Positions 1 through 6,861 of a stretch of DNA of 12,205 nt are shown in pieces (position 1 is the first letter of the stretch; the number at the start of each line of letters is the position of its first letter). Made by a program: the position numbers and the translations under genes. The notes under the pieces are model-generated. The model saw only the letters and a program-made list of their open reading frames with translations, searched no databases and had not been told where the DNA came from. This DNA is from Thermoplasmata archaeon (GTDB lineage: Archaea; Thermoplasmatota; Thermoplasmata; Lutacidiplasmatales; UBA184): positions 1-12,205 of the forward strand of contig JASHWW010000185.1 of the NCBI GenBank assembly GCA_030043855.1, written 5' to 3'.

Positions 1-73
1 TAGCCCCGAGCGGATTCGAACCGCTGTCGCCGGCTCCAAAGGCCAGCATGCTTGGCCACTACACCACGGGGCT
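1..73 (-). tRNA. tRNA-Gln (anticodon UUG)
   Basis: The reverse complement folds as a complete 73-nt tRNA. The acceptor stem AGCCCCG pairs with CGGGGCT and is followed by discriminator A at position 1. The T arm is AGCGG-TTCGAAT-CCGCT. The anticodon stem CTGGC/GCCGG (one U-G pair) closes the loop CTTTGGA. The anticodon TTG lies at plus-strand positions 39-37 and reads CAA, hence glutamine. No intron is seen. CCA is not encoded directly after the discriminator as far as the window edge allows one to tell. A TATA-like CTTTAAC on the minus strand (96-102) is centred 26 nt upstream of the first tRNA base, the normal archaeal spacing. Confidence 0.95.
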
Positions 74-95
74 GTCCGGAGGAGTGGGATTCGAG

Positions 96-102
96 GTTAA
101 AG
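96..102. promoter_or_regulatory. TATA-like box between tRNA-Gln and pyruvate kinase
   Basis: GTTAAAG on plus reads CTTTAAC on minus. Its centre (99) lies 26 nt from the 5' base of the minus-strand tRNA, matching archaeal TATA spacing. Read on plus it would start transcription near 125, giving pyruvate kinase a leader of about 28 nt. It is the only AT-rich block in the 79-bp divergent gap. The tRNA assignment is stronger than the pyk assignment. A 7-bp inverted repeat (GTCCGGA 74-80, TCCGGAC 111-117) flanks it. Confidence 0.55.
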
Positions 103-152
103 GCTCCCGTTCCGGACGGCACCCGTATGAGGGACCGCGCGCTCGGACGCGC

Positions 153-1586
153 ATGCGCCGGACGAAAATCCTCGCGACCGTTGGGCCGGCGACCCGAGGG
201 CCGGCGCGCGTCGGCGAACTGATCCGAGCCGGCGCGGACGCGTTCCGCCTGAATTTCTCGCACGGCACGGACGACGAGCACCGGTCGGCGATCCGCTCGA
301 TCCGGACGGCCGCGTCCCGGACGGGACGGGACGTCGCGGTAGTCGCCGACGTCCAGGGCCCGAAGATACGGATCGGGGACTTGGCGACGGGCTCGGTCCA
401 TCTTCGCGATGGGCGGGTCTGGACGCTCGATGACGGGTCCGCCCCGGGGGACGATCACCGCGCCGGGGCCCAGCTCCCGGATTTCGCCCACGTCGGGCGT
501 CGGGGCGACCCCGTCCTGCTCGGCGACGGGAACGTGGAGCTGCGGATCGAGTCCGTGCGCTCGCGCGCGATCGTCACGCGCGTCGTCGCCGGAGGCGAGG
601 TCCGGTCGCACGCCGGACTGTTTCTTCCCCGGGCCCACCTGCGGGCCTCCGTTCTGGGCCCGAAGGATCGGCACGATGCCGAACTCGCCCTTGCAGAGGG
701 GGTCGACTTCCTCGCGCTGTCGTTCGTCTCGGACGCACGGGACGTTCGCCTCGCTCGACGCTGGCTGGACCGCCACCCCCGCGGGCGGTCGGTGCGCATC
801 ATCGCCAAGATCGAACGCGCCGAAGCGCTGCAGCGGATCGACGGCATCCTCGCGATCGCGGACGGGATCATGGTCGCCCGCGGGGACCTCGGCATCGAGG
901 TTCCGCTCGAGCGACTGGCGCTGGAGCAGAAGGAGCTCCTGCGTCGCGCGAACGCGTCGGGGCGATTCGCGATCGTGGCGACCCAGATGCTGCTGAGCAT
1001 GCTGGACGCGCCCCGCCCCACGCGGGCGGAGGCGACCGACGTGGCCAACGCCGTCCTCGACGGCGCCGACGCGGTGATGCTCAGCGAAGAGAGCGCGGTC
1101 GGCCACTTCCCGGTCGAGGCCGTTCGGTGGCTCGCCCGGATCGCCGAGGCAACGGAGCCGGCCTACGATCCCCGGCCCGTGCGCGAGCTCCGCCGCGCGT
1201 CTCCGACCCCGGAGTCGGAGCGGTCGGTCGCCGCCGCGGCCGTCGAGGTCGCCGAGCAGGTAGGGGCCCGGGTCATCGTCACGCCGACCCACTCGGGTCG
1301 GACCGCCCGGCTGATCGCGGCGCTCCGGCCCTCGACGCCGGTCCTGGCGCTCGCCCGCGACCGATCGACGCGCCGGGCGCTAGCCCTCGTTCGGGGCGTG
1401 GAATCGGTGCGTGCACCGGAGTACCGGGACCTGACCGAGATGTCCCGCGTCGCCGCCCATCTCGTGCTGGGACGCGACTATGCGGGGGAGGGCCCGATCG
1501 TGATGACCGCAGGGTACCCCGTTCGGGGCCGTCCCACGAACCTGGTCACGGTTCTCGACCCGGCCGAGGCGGCGCGGCGTCGGTAG
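153..1586 (+). CDS. pyk: Pyruvate kinase
   Basis: Catalyses phosphoenolpyruvate + ADP to pyruvate + ATP, the last step of glycolysis, in the cytosol. It is 477 aa, normal family length. The ATG at 153 gives the usual N-terminus MRRTKILATVGPAT; the open frame continues upstream into the tRNA but without family similarity. Visible motifs are NFSHG (34-38), DVQGPKIR (66-73) at the A/B domain junction, the catalytic Lys in AKIERAEA (K219, E221), VARGDLGIE (241-249) for metal and phosphate binding, and the TQMLLSM..RPTRAEATDVANAV signature (277-301). SEESAVGHFP (311-320) resembles the archaeal form rather than the SGETA form common in bacteria. The C domain begins near 355. No Shine-Dalgarno precedes the start. 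The 3' end overlaps the MBL gene on the other strand by 41 bp. Confidence 0.95.
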   Translation: MRRTKILATVGPATRGPARVGELIRAGADAFRLNFSHGTDDEHRSAIRSIRTAASRTGRDVAVVADVQGPKIRIGDLATGSVHLRDGRVWTLDDGSAPGDDHRAGAQLPDFAHVGRRGDPVLLGDGNVELRIESVRSRAIVTRVVAGGEVRSHAGLFLPRAHLRASVLGPKDRHDAELALAEGVDFLALSFVSDARDVRLARRWLDRHPRGRSVRIIAKIERAEALQRIDGILAIADGIMVARGDLGIEVPLERLALEQKELLRRANASGRFAIVATQMLLSMLDAPRPTRAEATDVANAVLDGADAVMLSEESAVGHFPVEAVRWLARIAEATEPAYDPRPVRELRRASPTPESERSVAAAAVEVAEQVGARVIVTPTHSGRTARLIAALRPSTPVLALARDRSTRRALALVRGVESVRAPEYRDLTEMSRVAAHLVLGRDYAGEGPIVMTAGYPVRGRPTNLVTVLDPAEAARRR

Positions 1587-2526
1587 ACGGGCCGTCCCGA
1601 GAGGACAAGATCCAACCGCGGGTCTCGAAGTAGCGGAGGAACCCCTGGGCCGCGATCTCGTAGCCCGAGACGAGCATCGCGCGGTCCGCCTCCGGCGCGG
1701 GTCGTCCGGCGCGGTCGTACTCCTGCAACCGGCGGGCGATCGCGGGAACGGTCGGCGACTCTCGCGCGGCCGCCAGCGCCACCTCGCGCCAGGCTTCGAC
1801 CACCGCGCGGTACTTCCCGAGTTCGGCCGCGCCGTCCGGCGTCGGTCCGAAGTGGCTCAGGAGGACGAGGCGGGGCTCCGTCCGTCGCATCGCGTCGAGA
1901 CTCGCGAACAGCGCCTCCAGGTCGAGGTCGGGCGGAGGCACGGCCGGGCGGACGTGGGAGGATCGCTCGAGGCGGACGCCCGCTCCGTCCCCGGTAAAGA
2001 CTCCGCGGATCCCCGAGTCGAAGAAGGCGAGGTGGTGTTTGGCATGCCCGGGGGTCGCCAGGACTTCCAACTCGCCACCGCGGAGGTCGAAGCGTTCTCC
2101 TCCGGCCAGCGCATGGATCCGCGGGGCGGGAACCGGGACGATCGGACCCCAAAGGGGATCGGCCGCCGCTCCCCACGTCCGCCGGGCGCTGGCGACCAAG
2201 CGGGTCGGGTCGACCAGGTGGGGCACCCCGAGCGCATGCGCGTAGAACGCGGCGTTCGGGAACGCGTCGACGACGGCGCCCATTCCGCCCGAGTGGTCGA
2301 GGTGGATGTGCGTGACGAAGACCCGTCGGATCTCGTTGGGGCCGACCCCGGCCGCCGAGAGCCCGGCGAACAGGGCGTCCCGGCAGCTCGCCGGCCCGGT
2401 CTCGACCAGGGTCCAGCCGTCCTCCTGGGGCAGGAGGTACGCGGCGACCAATCCCTCGGAGTCCCGGAAGTCCAAGTCGATGAGCTGGCGATCCGAACCC
2501 AGGTCGAGCACCCGCGGTCGCGTCAT
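1546..2526 (-). CDS. MBL-fold metallo-hydrolase (glyoxalase II-like family)
   Basis: A 326-aa metallo-beta-lactamase-fold hydrolase with a probable dinuclear metal site. THIHLDHSGG supplies H73, H75, D77 and H78. H161 (in GHAKHH), D180 (in FTGDG) and H225 (in LLSHFGPT) complete the ligands. The region after D180, with PPPDLDLEALFASLDAM and then the histidine, is typical of COG0491 hydrolases of unknown substrate. The substrate cannot be read from sequence; thioesters or other small esters are candidates. ATG 2526 is chosen because MTRPRVLDLG starts the fold; a 13-codon upstream extension would overlap the protease gene. It is last in the minus-strand operon, 7 bp after the M50 gene, with only a weak GGAT upstream. 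The C-terminal tail after about residue 305 is Pro/Arg-rich and antisense to the end of pyk. Confidence 0.85.
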   Translation of the reverse strand: MTRPRVLDLGSDRQLIDLDFRDSEGLVAAYLLPQEDGWTLVETGPASCRDALFAGLSAAGVGPNEIRRVFVTHIHLDHSGGMGAVVDAFPNAAFYAHALGVPHLVDPTRLVASARRTWGAAADPLWGPIVPVPAPRIHALAGGERFDLRGGELEVLATPGHAKHHLAFFDSGIRGVFTGDGAGVRLERSSHVRPAVPPPDLDLEALFASLDAMRRTEPRLVLLSHFGPTPDGAAELGKYRAVVEAWREVALAAARESPTVPAIARRLQEYDRAGRPAPEADRAMLVSGYEIAAQGFLRYFETRGWILSSRDGPSTDAAPPRPGREP

Positions 2527-2533
2527 CGGGATC

Positions 2534-3244
2534 CTACCAGGCGAGGAACGGACTCCCGTACACAAAGAGCGCGAGGGCGCAGATCGCGGTCAGGCCGGCG
2601 CTGACGACGAACACGTCGAGCCACAGGGAGGAGTCCCACCGTCGGACCTTGGCCCCATCGAGCGGTCCGAACGGCAACAGGTTGAACGTCCCGAACCAGG
2701 TGTTGATGAAGGCGAGGAACAGCAACCAGACGAAGAATCCCGAACCGGCGAGGAACAGGCCGATCGCCCCAACGTAGAAGACGGTCGCGAATCCGATGTT
2801 CGTCAGGGGTCCGGCGAGGCTGGTGACCCCCCAGTTTCGAAGGTCGTAGGGCGCGATCCCGCCCACGACCGTGGCGCCGGGAGCCGCCCACAGGATCCCG
2901 ATGAACGCCGAGACGAACGAGATCGCGAGTCCCATCGGGGACATCCGGAACTCGGCCCAGAAGCCGCGCCGTTGCGCGGTGATCTTGTGCGCCATCTCGT
3001 GCGCGACGAAGCCCGTGAACGCGGCCGTCGCCGACACGACGATCAGGATCGGTGAGGCCGACGTGAAGAGACCGGTCGCCGCGCCGCCGAGCAGGACGGT
3101 GCTGCCGCTGTACAGGATCAGCAGGTCGATGGTGAGGACCACGTAGGCGATGGCGATGTCGCGCAACTCCGTTGGCGAGGTCGTCAACCGGGCGCGGGCC
3201 GTCGACGTCCAGGCGTAGCCGTACGGCGCCGGTTGCGGGCCCAT
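2534..3244 (-). CDS. M50 (site-2 protease-like) membrane metalloprotease
   Basis: A 236-aa integral membrane protein with the zinc-protease motif HEMAH (H82, E83, H86) at the end of a hydrophobic helix. The third ligand motif is NLLPFGPLDG (188-197, D196), the NPxDG-like signature of M50 intramembrane proteases. About six hydrophobic segments are visible: 30-53, 64-86, 103-128, 145-167, 168-190 and 207-230. AGP at 144-146 is also typical. It lacks PDZ and CBS domains, as many small archaeal homologues do. It probably cleaves membrane-embedded substrates, which are unknown. ATG 3244 shares its A with the TGA of the upstream binding-protein gene (TGATG), and GAGGT at 3258-3254 sits 9 nt upstream, so it is translationally coupled. 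The longer frame starting at 3277 is rejected because it overlaps the upstream gene without need. Confidence 0.88.
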   Translation of the reverse strand: MGPQPAPYGYAWTSTARARLTTSPTELRDIAIAYVVLTIDLLILYSGSTVLLGGAATGLFTSASPILIVVSATAAFTGFVAHEMAHKITAQRRGFWAEFRMSPMGLAISFVSAFIGILWAAPGATVVGGIAPYDLRNWGVTSLAGPLTNIGFATVFYVGAIGLFLAGSGFFVWLLFLAFINTWFGTFNLLPFGPLDGAKVRRWDSSLWLDVFVVSAGLTAICALALFVYGSPFLAW

Positions 3245-4149
3245 CACGCCGATACCTCGGGAGAGGAAGGGCCCCACCGCAGGACCGGCATCGGCGGGTC
3301 CTCGATCGCGCCGTCGAGGAGTCCGCGGAGCAGGTCGACGCCATCGGCGAGCCGCGGGCCCGGGCGACTAAAGTACGCCTCGTCGGCCACGAGCGGGGGA
3401 GCCTTCGTTGGGACCGCGGAGATCGCTTCCGAGAGTCGCGGGCTCCCGAGCTCGGCCAACGTGCGCTCGACGGAGAAGCTGCACGGGGAGAGGACGAGAT
3501 ACTCTGGCGGGTCGCGCCGCAGTGCCTCCCACGAGGTCCGGAGTCCGACGTCGCCCGGGCCGGGTCCGACGTAGGCGGCTCCCGCCGCAACCACCATCTC
3601 CGGGACCCACAGTCCGGCGAGGATCGGCGGGTCGAGCCACTCGACCACCGCGACCCGTCCCCGGGGAGAGCCGGGTCGGGGCGCGGCGCGCGAGCGCAAC
3701 GCATCGGACAGCCGGTGACCCGCGGACGGATCGCCCAGAGCGCGTCCGACGGCGGCGATCGAATCCCAGACCCCTCCCAGCGTCCTCGGGGTCAGGGAGA
3801 CCGTGCGGGGACGGATGCCGGCCGTAGCGCAGGCTGCCGCGACCTCGACCTCCGTGACGGAGCAGACCCCGCAGAGGTCCTGGGTCAACAGAAGGTCGGG
3901 GGCCAGGCGGCGCAGGCGGTCGACGTCGAGCTGGTAGAGGCTCTCGTCCGAAGCGCGATCGGCCCGGACGCGCGCGTCGATCTCCGCGGACGGCCGATCG
4001 GTATCGAAGGCGCGCGGTCGCATCACGACCGGGAGCCTCCGCGCGTCCCCGGGGTAGTCGCACTCGGCGCTCCGGCCCACCAGTTCGGCGCCATGGCCGA
4101 GGGCGTAGACGATCTCCGTCGCGCTCGGCAGGACGGAGACGACGCGCAT
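3244..4149 (-). CDS. BtuF-like (cobalamin-type) ABC substrate-binding-fold protein without signal peptide
   Basis: A 301-aa protein of the COG0614 periplasmic-binding fold, usually annotated cobalamin-binding protein. The characteristic segments are VSVLPSATE (4-12), ECDYP (29-33), TQDLCGVC (89-96), WLDPPILAG (171-179), SPCSF (221-225) and YFSRPGPRLADG (259-270). The protein starts directly at the first beta strand, with no signal peptide, lipobox or transmembrane anchor, so it is predicted cytosolic. No permease or ATPase gene lies beside it. It may bind a corrinoid or other cofactor inside the cell rather than serve an importer; the ligand is not provable from sequence. The ATG at 4149 has GAGGG 4 nt upstream and is preferred over an in-frame TTG at 4164. 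It follows the TPR gene by 31 bp and is coupled to the M50 gene by a TGATG overlap. Confidence 0.8.
   Translation of the reverse strand: MRVVSVLPSATEIVYALGHGAELVGRSAECDYPGDARRLPVVMRPRAFDTDRPSAEIDARVRADRASDESLYQLDVDRLRRLAPDLLLTQDLCGVCSVTEVEVAAACATAGIRPRTVSLTPRTLGGVWDSIAAVGRALGDPSAGHRLSDALRSRAAPRPGSPRGRVAVVEWLDPPILAGLWVPEMVVAAGAAYVGPGPGDVGLRTSWEALRRDPPEYLVLSPCSFSVERTLAELGSPRLSEAISAVPTKAPPLVADEAYFSRPGPRLADGVDLLRGLLDGAIEDPPMPVLRWGPSSPEVSA
3254..3258 (-). promoter_or_regulatory. Ribosome binding site of the M50 protease gene
   Basis: GAGGT on the minus strand, with 9 nt to the ATG at 3244, matches the archaeal anti-Shine-Dalgarno. It lies inside the end of the upstream coding region and fixes the internal start. 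Confidence 0.55.
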
Positions 4150-4180
4150 CGGGCCCTCGACCAAACGAGTCGGGAGTCGC

Positions 4181-5320
4181 CTACTTACGTTTGCGGTGCG
4201 CGTTCGCCCTCTTCGACTTCGCGGGCGCGACGGGCGATGTCCGACGCGCCGACCCGGCCGGTTTCCTCGAAGTCCGGCGTGGCCCCTTGGTCGCCCGAGC
4301 CGGGCCGCCGGACGGCGTCGCGCGCCCCTCGGGCGCCGGAGACGTCGCCGCCGGTGCCGTCGCCGGGGGAGCTGGGGCTGGGAGTCCCAAGTGCCGGCAG
4401 AGCACCTCTTCGCGTTCGAACGAGAGGCCGAGGCGGCGGGCCTCCTCGCGTTCCTCTTCGCCGAGCGCCTTCTCCCCGGTCCGGGTGAGCGCGACGGCGT
4501 GCAGGAACCGGAGCTGGGGTTCTTCCGGGGTGCGCACGAGCATCGCCTCGACCTCCACGCGCGCGCCCCGCCAGTCGCCGAGCTCGATCAGCGCCGCCAG
4601 GAGATGCGCGCGCACCTCGGTCCGTGCCTCGTCCTCCTGCAGCAGCGTCCGGTAGAGCTCGACCTCCTTCTGGGGCTGGGCGCGGGCGCCGAGGACCGCG
4701 GCCTTTCCCAGCCGCGCCTCCACGTCCTCGGGGCGGCTCTTCAGCACCTCGTCGAACTGGCGGTCGGCCTCGTCGACGAGGCGGAGCGCCAGCAGCGACT
4801 GCCCGACCCCGACGCGGGCCGGGAGGAATCCGGGCTTCATGTCCGAAGCCTGTCGGAAAAAGCGGAGGGCGAGCGCCGGAACGCCCCAGTCGAGCCAGGT
4901 TCGGGCGCGCCGCATCACCTCGTCGAGCTGCTGCGCGGAGGGCAACAGGCGACGTGCCTCCGTCGGGGCCGCCCGAGGCGCGTCGCCGAGCATCGCCCCG
5001 AGACCGAGCTGGCGCGCGAGCTCGGCGAACCGGGGGCCTTCGACCAGAGTGCCCGTACGGCGGACGACCTCCGCGGAGATCGCGAGCGGCAGATGCCCCG
5101 GCGTCAGCACGACGACGTGCACCGGCGCGACGCCGCCGTCGTCGAACAGTCGACGGACGGTCTCGAGCGAAACGCGGGCGGGGTCCTCCAGGAAGGCGTA
5201 GAGGAACCGATCGCCGGTCCGGAGGACCACTCCTTCCTCGATCGGCTTCACGGCGTCCATCCGCTGGCCCATCGCTTCGATCAGGGCTCCGGAGAGCTGG
5301 ACGAACCCGGACGACGCCAT
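4181..5320 (-). CDS. TPR protein with REase-like N-terminal domain and basic tail
   Basis: A 379-aa protein not assignable to a named family. Residues about 28-108 (GVVLRTGDRFLYAFLED..VSLETVRRLF..VHVVVLTPGHLP) have the strand/helix spacing of Mrr-like restriction-endonuclease folds, but the usual D..(E/Q)xK catalytic residues are not evident; this reading is inference. Residues about 128-300 are TPR-like helical pairs, for example ALALRFFRQASDMKPGFLPA, ADRQFDEVLKSRPEDVEARL and GDWRGARVEVEAMLVRTPEE. After 312 the protein becomes low-complexity Pro/Ala and then strongly basic (K/R), ending KRANAHRKRK, which suggests nucleic acid or ribosome binding. ATG 5320 is preferred over the TTG at 5332 because the TATA box is centred 27 nt upstream, implying a leaderless mRNA. 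It heads the minus-strand operon and diverges from the prenyl synthase gene. Confidence 0.75.
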   Translation of the reverse strand: MASSGFVQLSGALIEAMGQRMDAVKPIEEGVVLRTGDRFLYAFLEDPARVSLETVRRLFDDGGVAPVHVVVLTPGHLPLAISAEVVRRTGTLVEGPRFAELARQLGLGAMLGDAPRAAPTEARRLLPSAQQLDEVMRRARTWLDWGVPALALRFFRQASDMKPGFLPARVGVGQSLLALRLVDEADRQFDEVLKSRPEDVEARLGKAAVLGARAQPQKEVELYRTLLQEDEARTEVRAHLLAALIELGDWRGARVEVEAMLVRTPEEPQLRFLHAVALTRTGEKALGEEEREEARRLGLSFEREEVLCRHLGLPAPAPPATAPAATSPAPEGRATPSGGPARATKGPRRTSRKPAGSARRTSPVAPAKSKRANAHRKRK

Positions 5321-5342
5321 CGCCGATGGCAAGGCCCGGTGC

Positions 5343-5351
5343 GTTAAATAC
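5343..5351. promoter_or_regulatory. Shared TATA box of a divergent gene pair
   Basis: GTTAAATAC on plus, GTATTTAAC on minus. It lies at the centre of the 55-bp gap between the TPR start (5320, minus) and the prenyl synthase start (5376, plus). Its centre is about 27-29 nt from both start codons, which is TATA-to-TSS spacing for leaderless transcripts in both directions. No second AT-rich block exists in the gap. Confidence 0.7.
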
Positions 5352-5375
5352 GATGGTCGTCCAGACGCAGGCGCC

Positions 5376-6437
5376 GTGAATCTCGCTGCGCTCTATCGAT
5401 ACGTTCCCGCGCTCGAACGCGAGTTGCGGTCGTCGTATCGGGCGGCCCGGCGCGACGCTCCGCGGGGCGTCGAGGCGTACGTCGACGCGAATGCCGAGTT
5501 CACCCTGCGGGGCGGCAAGCGGTTCCGTGCCCTCCTGCTCCTCGCCGGGTATCACCTCGCGACCGGGCGGGACCCGCGGCCCGCGTTGCCGGCCGCCGCC
5601 AGTCTCGAGCACTTCCAGAGCTGGATGCTGATCCACGACGATATCATCGACCATGCCGACGAGCGGCGCGGCGGTCCGACCCTGCATCGGTCGATGGCCG
5701 AGCGTCATCGCACGGAGCACCGCGAGGGGGCGAGCGAGGAGTACGGGACCGGCATTGCGATCACGCTCGGGGATCTCGAGGAACCGTTCACGGTCGATGC
5801 GCTCCTGTCGGTCGGGGTGAGCCCCGGCGCGCGTTTGGCCGCGATGGCCGAATTCGCGCGGATGACGCGGCTGACCGCGTACGGACAGCTGCTCGACATC
5901 CGGAACGGGACCGCGTCGCCGGGCGACGTCACCGAGAACGACGTGCTGAACGTCCATCGGCTGAAGTCCGCGGTCTACACGGTCGCGTCCCCGCTGCTCC
6001 TCGGCAGCCTCCTCGGCGGACGGCGCCGGACGAGCCTCGCCGATCTCGAGGCGGTCGGGATCGACTTCGGGATCGCGTTCCAGCTTCGCGACGACGTCCT
6101 CGGCGCCGGGTTCGACGCCGACGAGTCGGGGAAGAGCTCGAACGACCTGATCGAGGGGAAACGTACCTTGCTGGTCGTCAAGGCGTGGGCGGACGGGACC
6201 GAGGCCGATCGAACCCGGCTCGGCCGCGTGCTCGGAAATCCCCACGCGACGCCCGAGGACGTGGAACGGGCGCGAGACGTGATCCGCTCGACCGGCAGCC
6301 TCGCCTATTCGGAGCGTCGGATCGAGCAGCTCGAGGCGCGCGCGCTGACGCGCCTCGCCCGCAGTCGTTCGATCCCCGCACGGGGGAAGCCCCTGGTCCG
6401 GGAGATCGGCGATCGCCTGATCCGGCGAAGGTCCTGA
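5376..6437 (+). CDS. Polyprenyl diphosphate synthase (geranylgeranyl diphosphate synthase type)
   Basis: A trans-isoprenyl diphosphate synthase of 353 aa that condenses IPP onto allylic diphosphates to supply archaeal lipid chains. GGKRFR (46-51) binds IPP. The first Asp-rich motif is HDDIIDHADERRGGPTLH (87-104; D88, D89, D92). HRLKSA is at 194-199. The second Asp motif is QLRDDVLG (236-243), followed by GKSSNDLIEGKRT (252-264). The fifth residue before the first Asp motif is Trp83, a bulky aromatic, and the motif has no insertion; family rules predict a short product, most likely C20. The second motif ends DDxxG rather than DDxxD, as in many homologues. The GTG start at 5376 lies about 28 nt from the TATA centre, so the mRNA should be leaderless. 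It ends 6 bp from the convergent prefoldin gene. Confidence 0.92.
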   Translation: MNLAALYRYVPALERELRSSYRAARRDAPRGVEAYVDANAEFTLRGGKRFRALLLLAGYHLATGRDPRPALPAAASLEHFQSWMLIHDDIIDHADERRGGPTLHRSMAERHRTEHREGASEEYGTGIAITLGDLEEPFTVDALLSVGVSPGARLAAMAEFARMTRLTAYGQLLDIRNGTASPGDVTENDVLNVHRLKSAVYTVASPLLLGSLLGGRRRTSLADLEAVGIDFGIAFQLRDDVLGAGFDADESGKSSNDLIEGKRTLLVVKAWADGTEADRTRLGRVLGNPHATPEDVERARDVIRSTGSLAYSERRIEQLEARALTRLARSRSIPARGKPLVREIGDRLIRRRS

Positions 6438-6443
6438 GCGGAC

Positions 6444-6824
6444 CTACGGCTCGCCGTCGGCGCTGGGGGAGGTCGCCACGCCGGCGGCCTGCAGCTGGGC
6501 CGACAGATCCTGCTGCATCGCGGTGTACCGCTCCTTCAAGTGGTTCTCTTGCCGCTCGACCGCCTTGACCCGAACCTCGAGGGTCTCCTTCTCCTCGGTC
6601 AGGAGGTCCTGGACCTCCTTCCGGTTCTTCGCCCGGAGCAGCAACCCGCCGATCGGCCGGTAGAGGACCGCATCCTCCGGGACCGTGCCGAGCTCTTCGA
6701 GGGTGTGCGTGACCTCGCGGAGCTTGAGGTCCAGCTGCAGGTGCTGCTGCTGGATCGTCGCGAGCTCCTGCTGGAGGCGCTGGAACTGCTTCAGATCGTT
6801 CTGGAGCTTCGCGGGGAGCGCCAC
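6444..6824 (-). CDS. pfdB: Prefoldin subunit beta
   Basis: A 126-aa subunit of the archaeal hexameric prefoldin (2 alpha, 4 beta), a jellyfish-like chaperone that holds unfolded proteins for the thermosome. The layout is an N-terminal coiled coil (about 5-45, LQNDLKQFQRLQQELATIQQ), a beta hairpin (53-66, VLYRPIGGLLLRAK) and a C-terminal coiled coil (67-112, KEVQDLLTEEKETLEVRVKA), a close match to the family in order and length. The GTG at 6824 is chosen because it gives the typical start MALPAKLQNDL and has GAGGTG at 6839-6834, an exact anti-Shine-Dalgarno match with 9 nt spacing. GTG 6836 would lie inside that site. The long upstream open frame is antisense-free noise overlapping pcc1. It is the third gene of the purB operon, 37 bp after pcc1. 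Confidence 0.93.
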   Translation of the reverse strand: MALPAKLQNDLKQFQRLQQELATIQQQHLQLDLKLREVTHTLEELGTVPEDAVLYRPIGGLLLRAKNRKEVQDLLTEEKETLEVRVKAVERQENHLKERYTAMQQDLSAQLQAAGVATSPSADGEP

Positions 6825-6833
6825 GGGGCGTGC

Positions 6834-6839
6834 CACCTC
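6834..6839 (-). promoter_or_regulatory. Shine-Dalgarno of pfdB
   Basis: GAGGTG on the minus strand, 9 nt before the GTG at 6824. It decides the start against the in-frame GTG at 6836, which is formed by the site itself. Confidence 0.65.
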
Positions 6840-6861
6840 GACCCGAAGATAAGGGCTTCGC

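Noticed and set aside
3172..4488. 438-codon plus-strand frame opposite the BtuF-like gene
   Set aside because: It is antisense to a protein with clear family motifs and has no recognisable domain itself.
4185..6245. 686-codon minus-strand frame spanning the TPR and prenyl synthase genes
   Set aside because: It crosses the divergent promoter and two recognisable genes; the composition is Arg/Gly/Pro shadow sequence.
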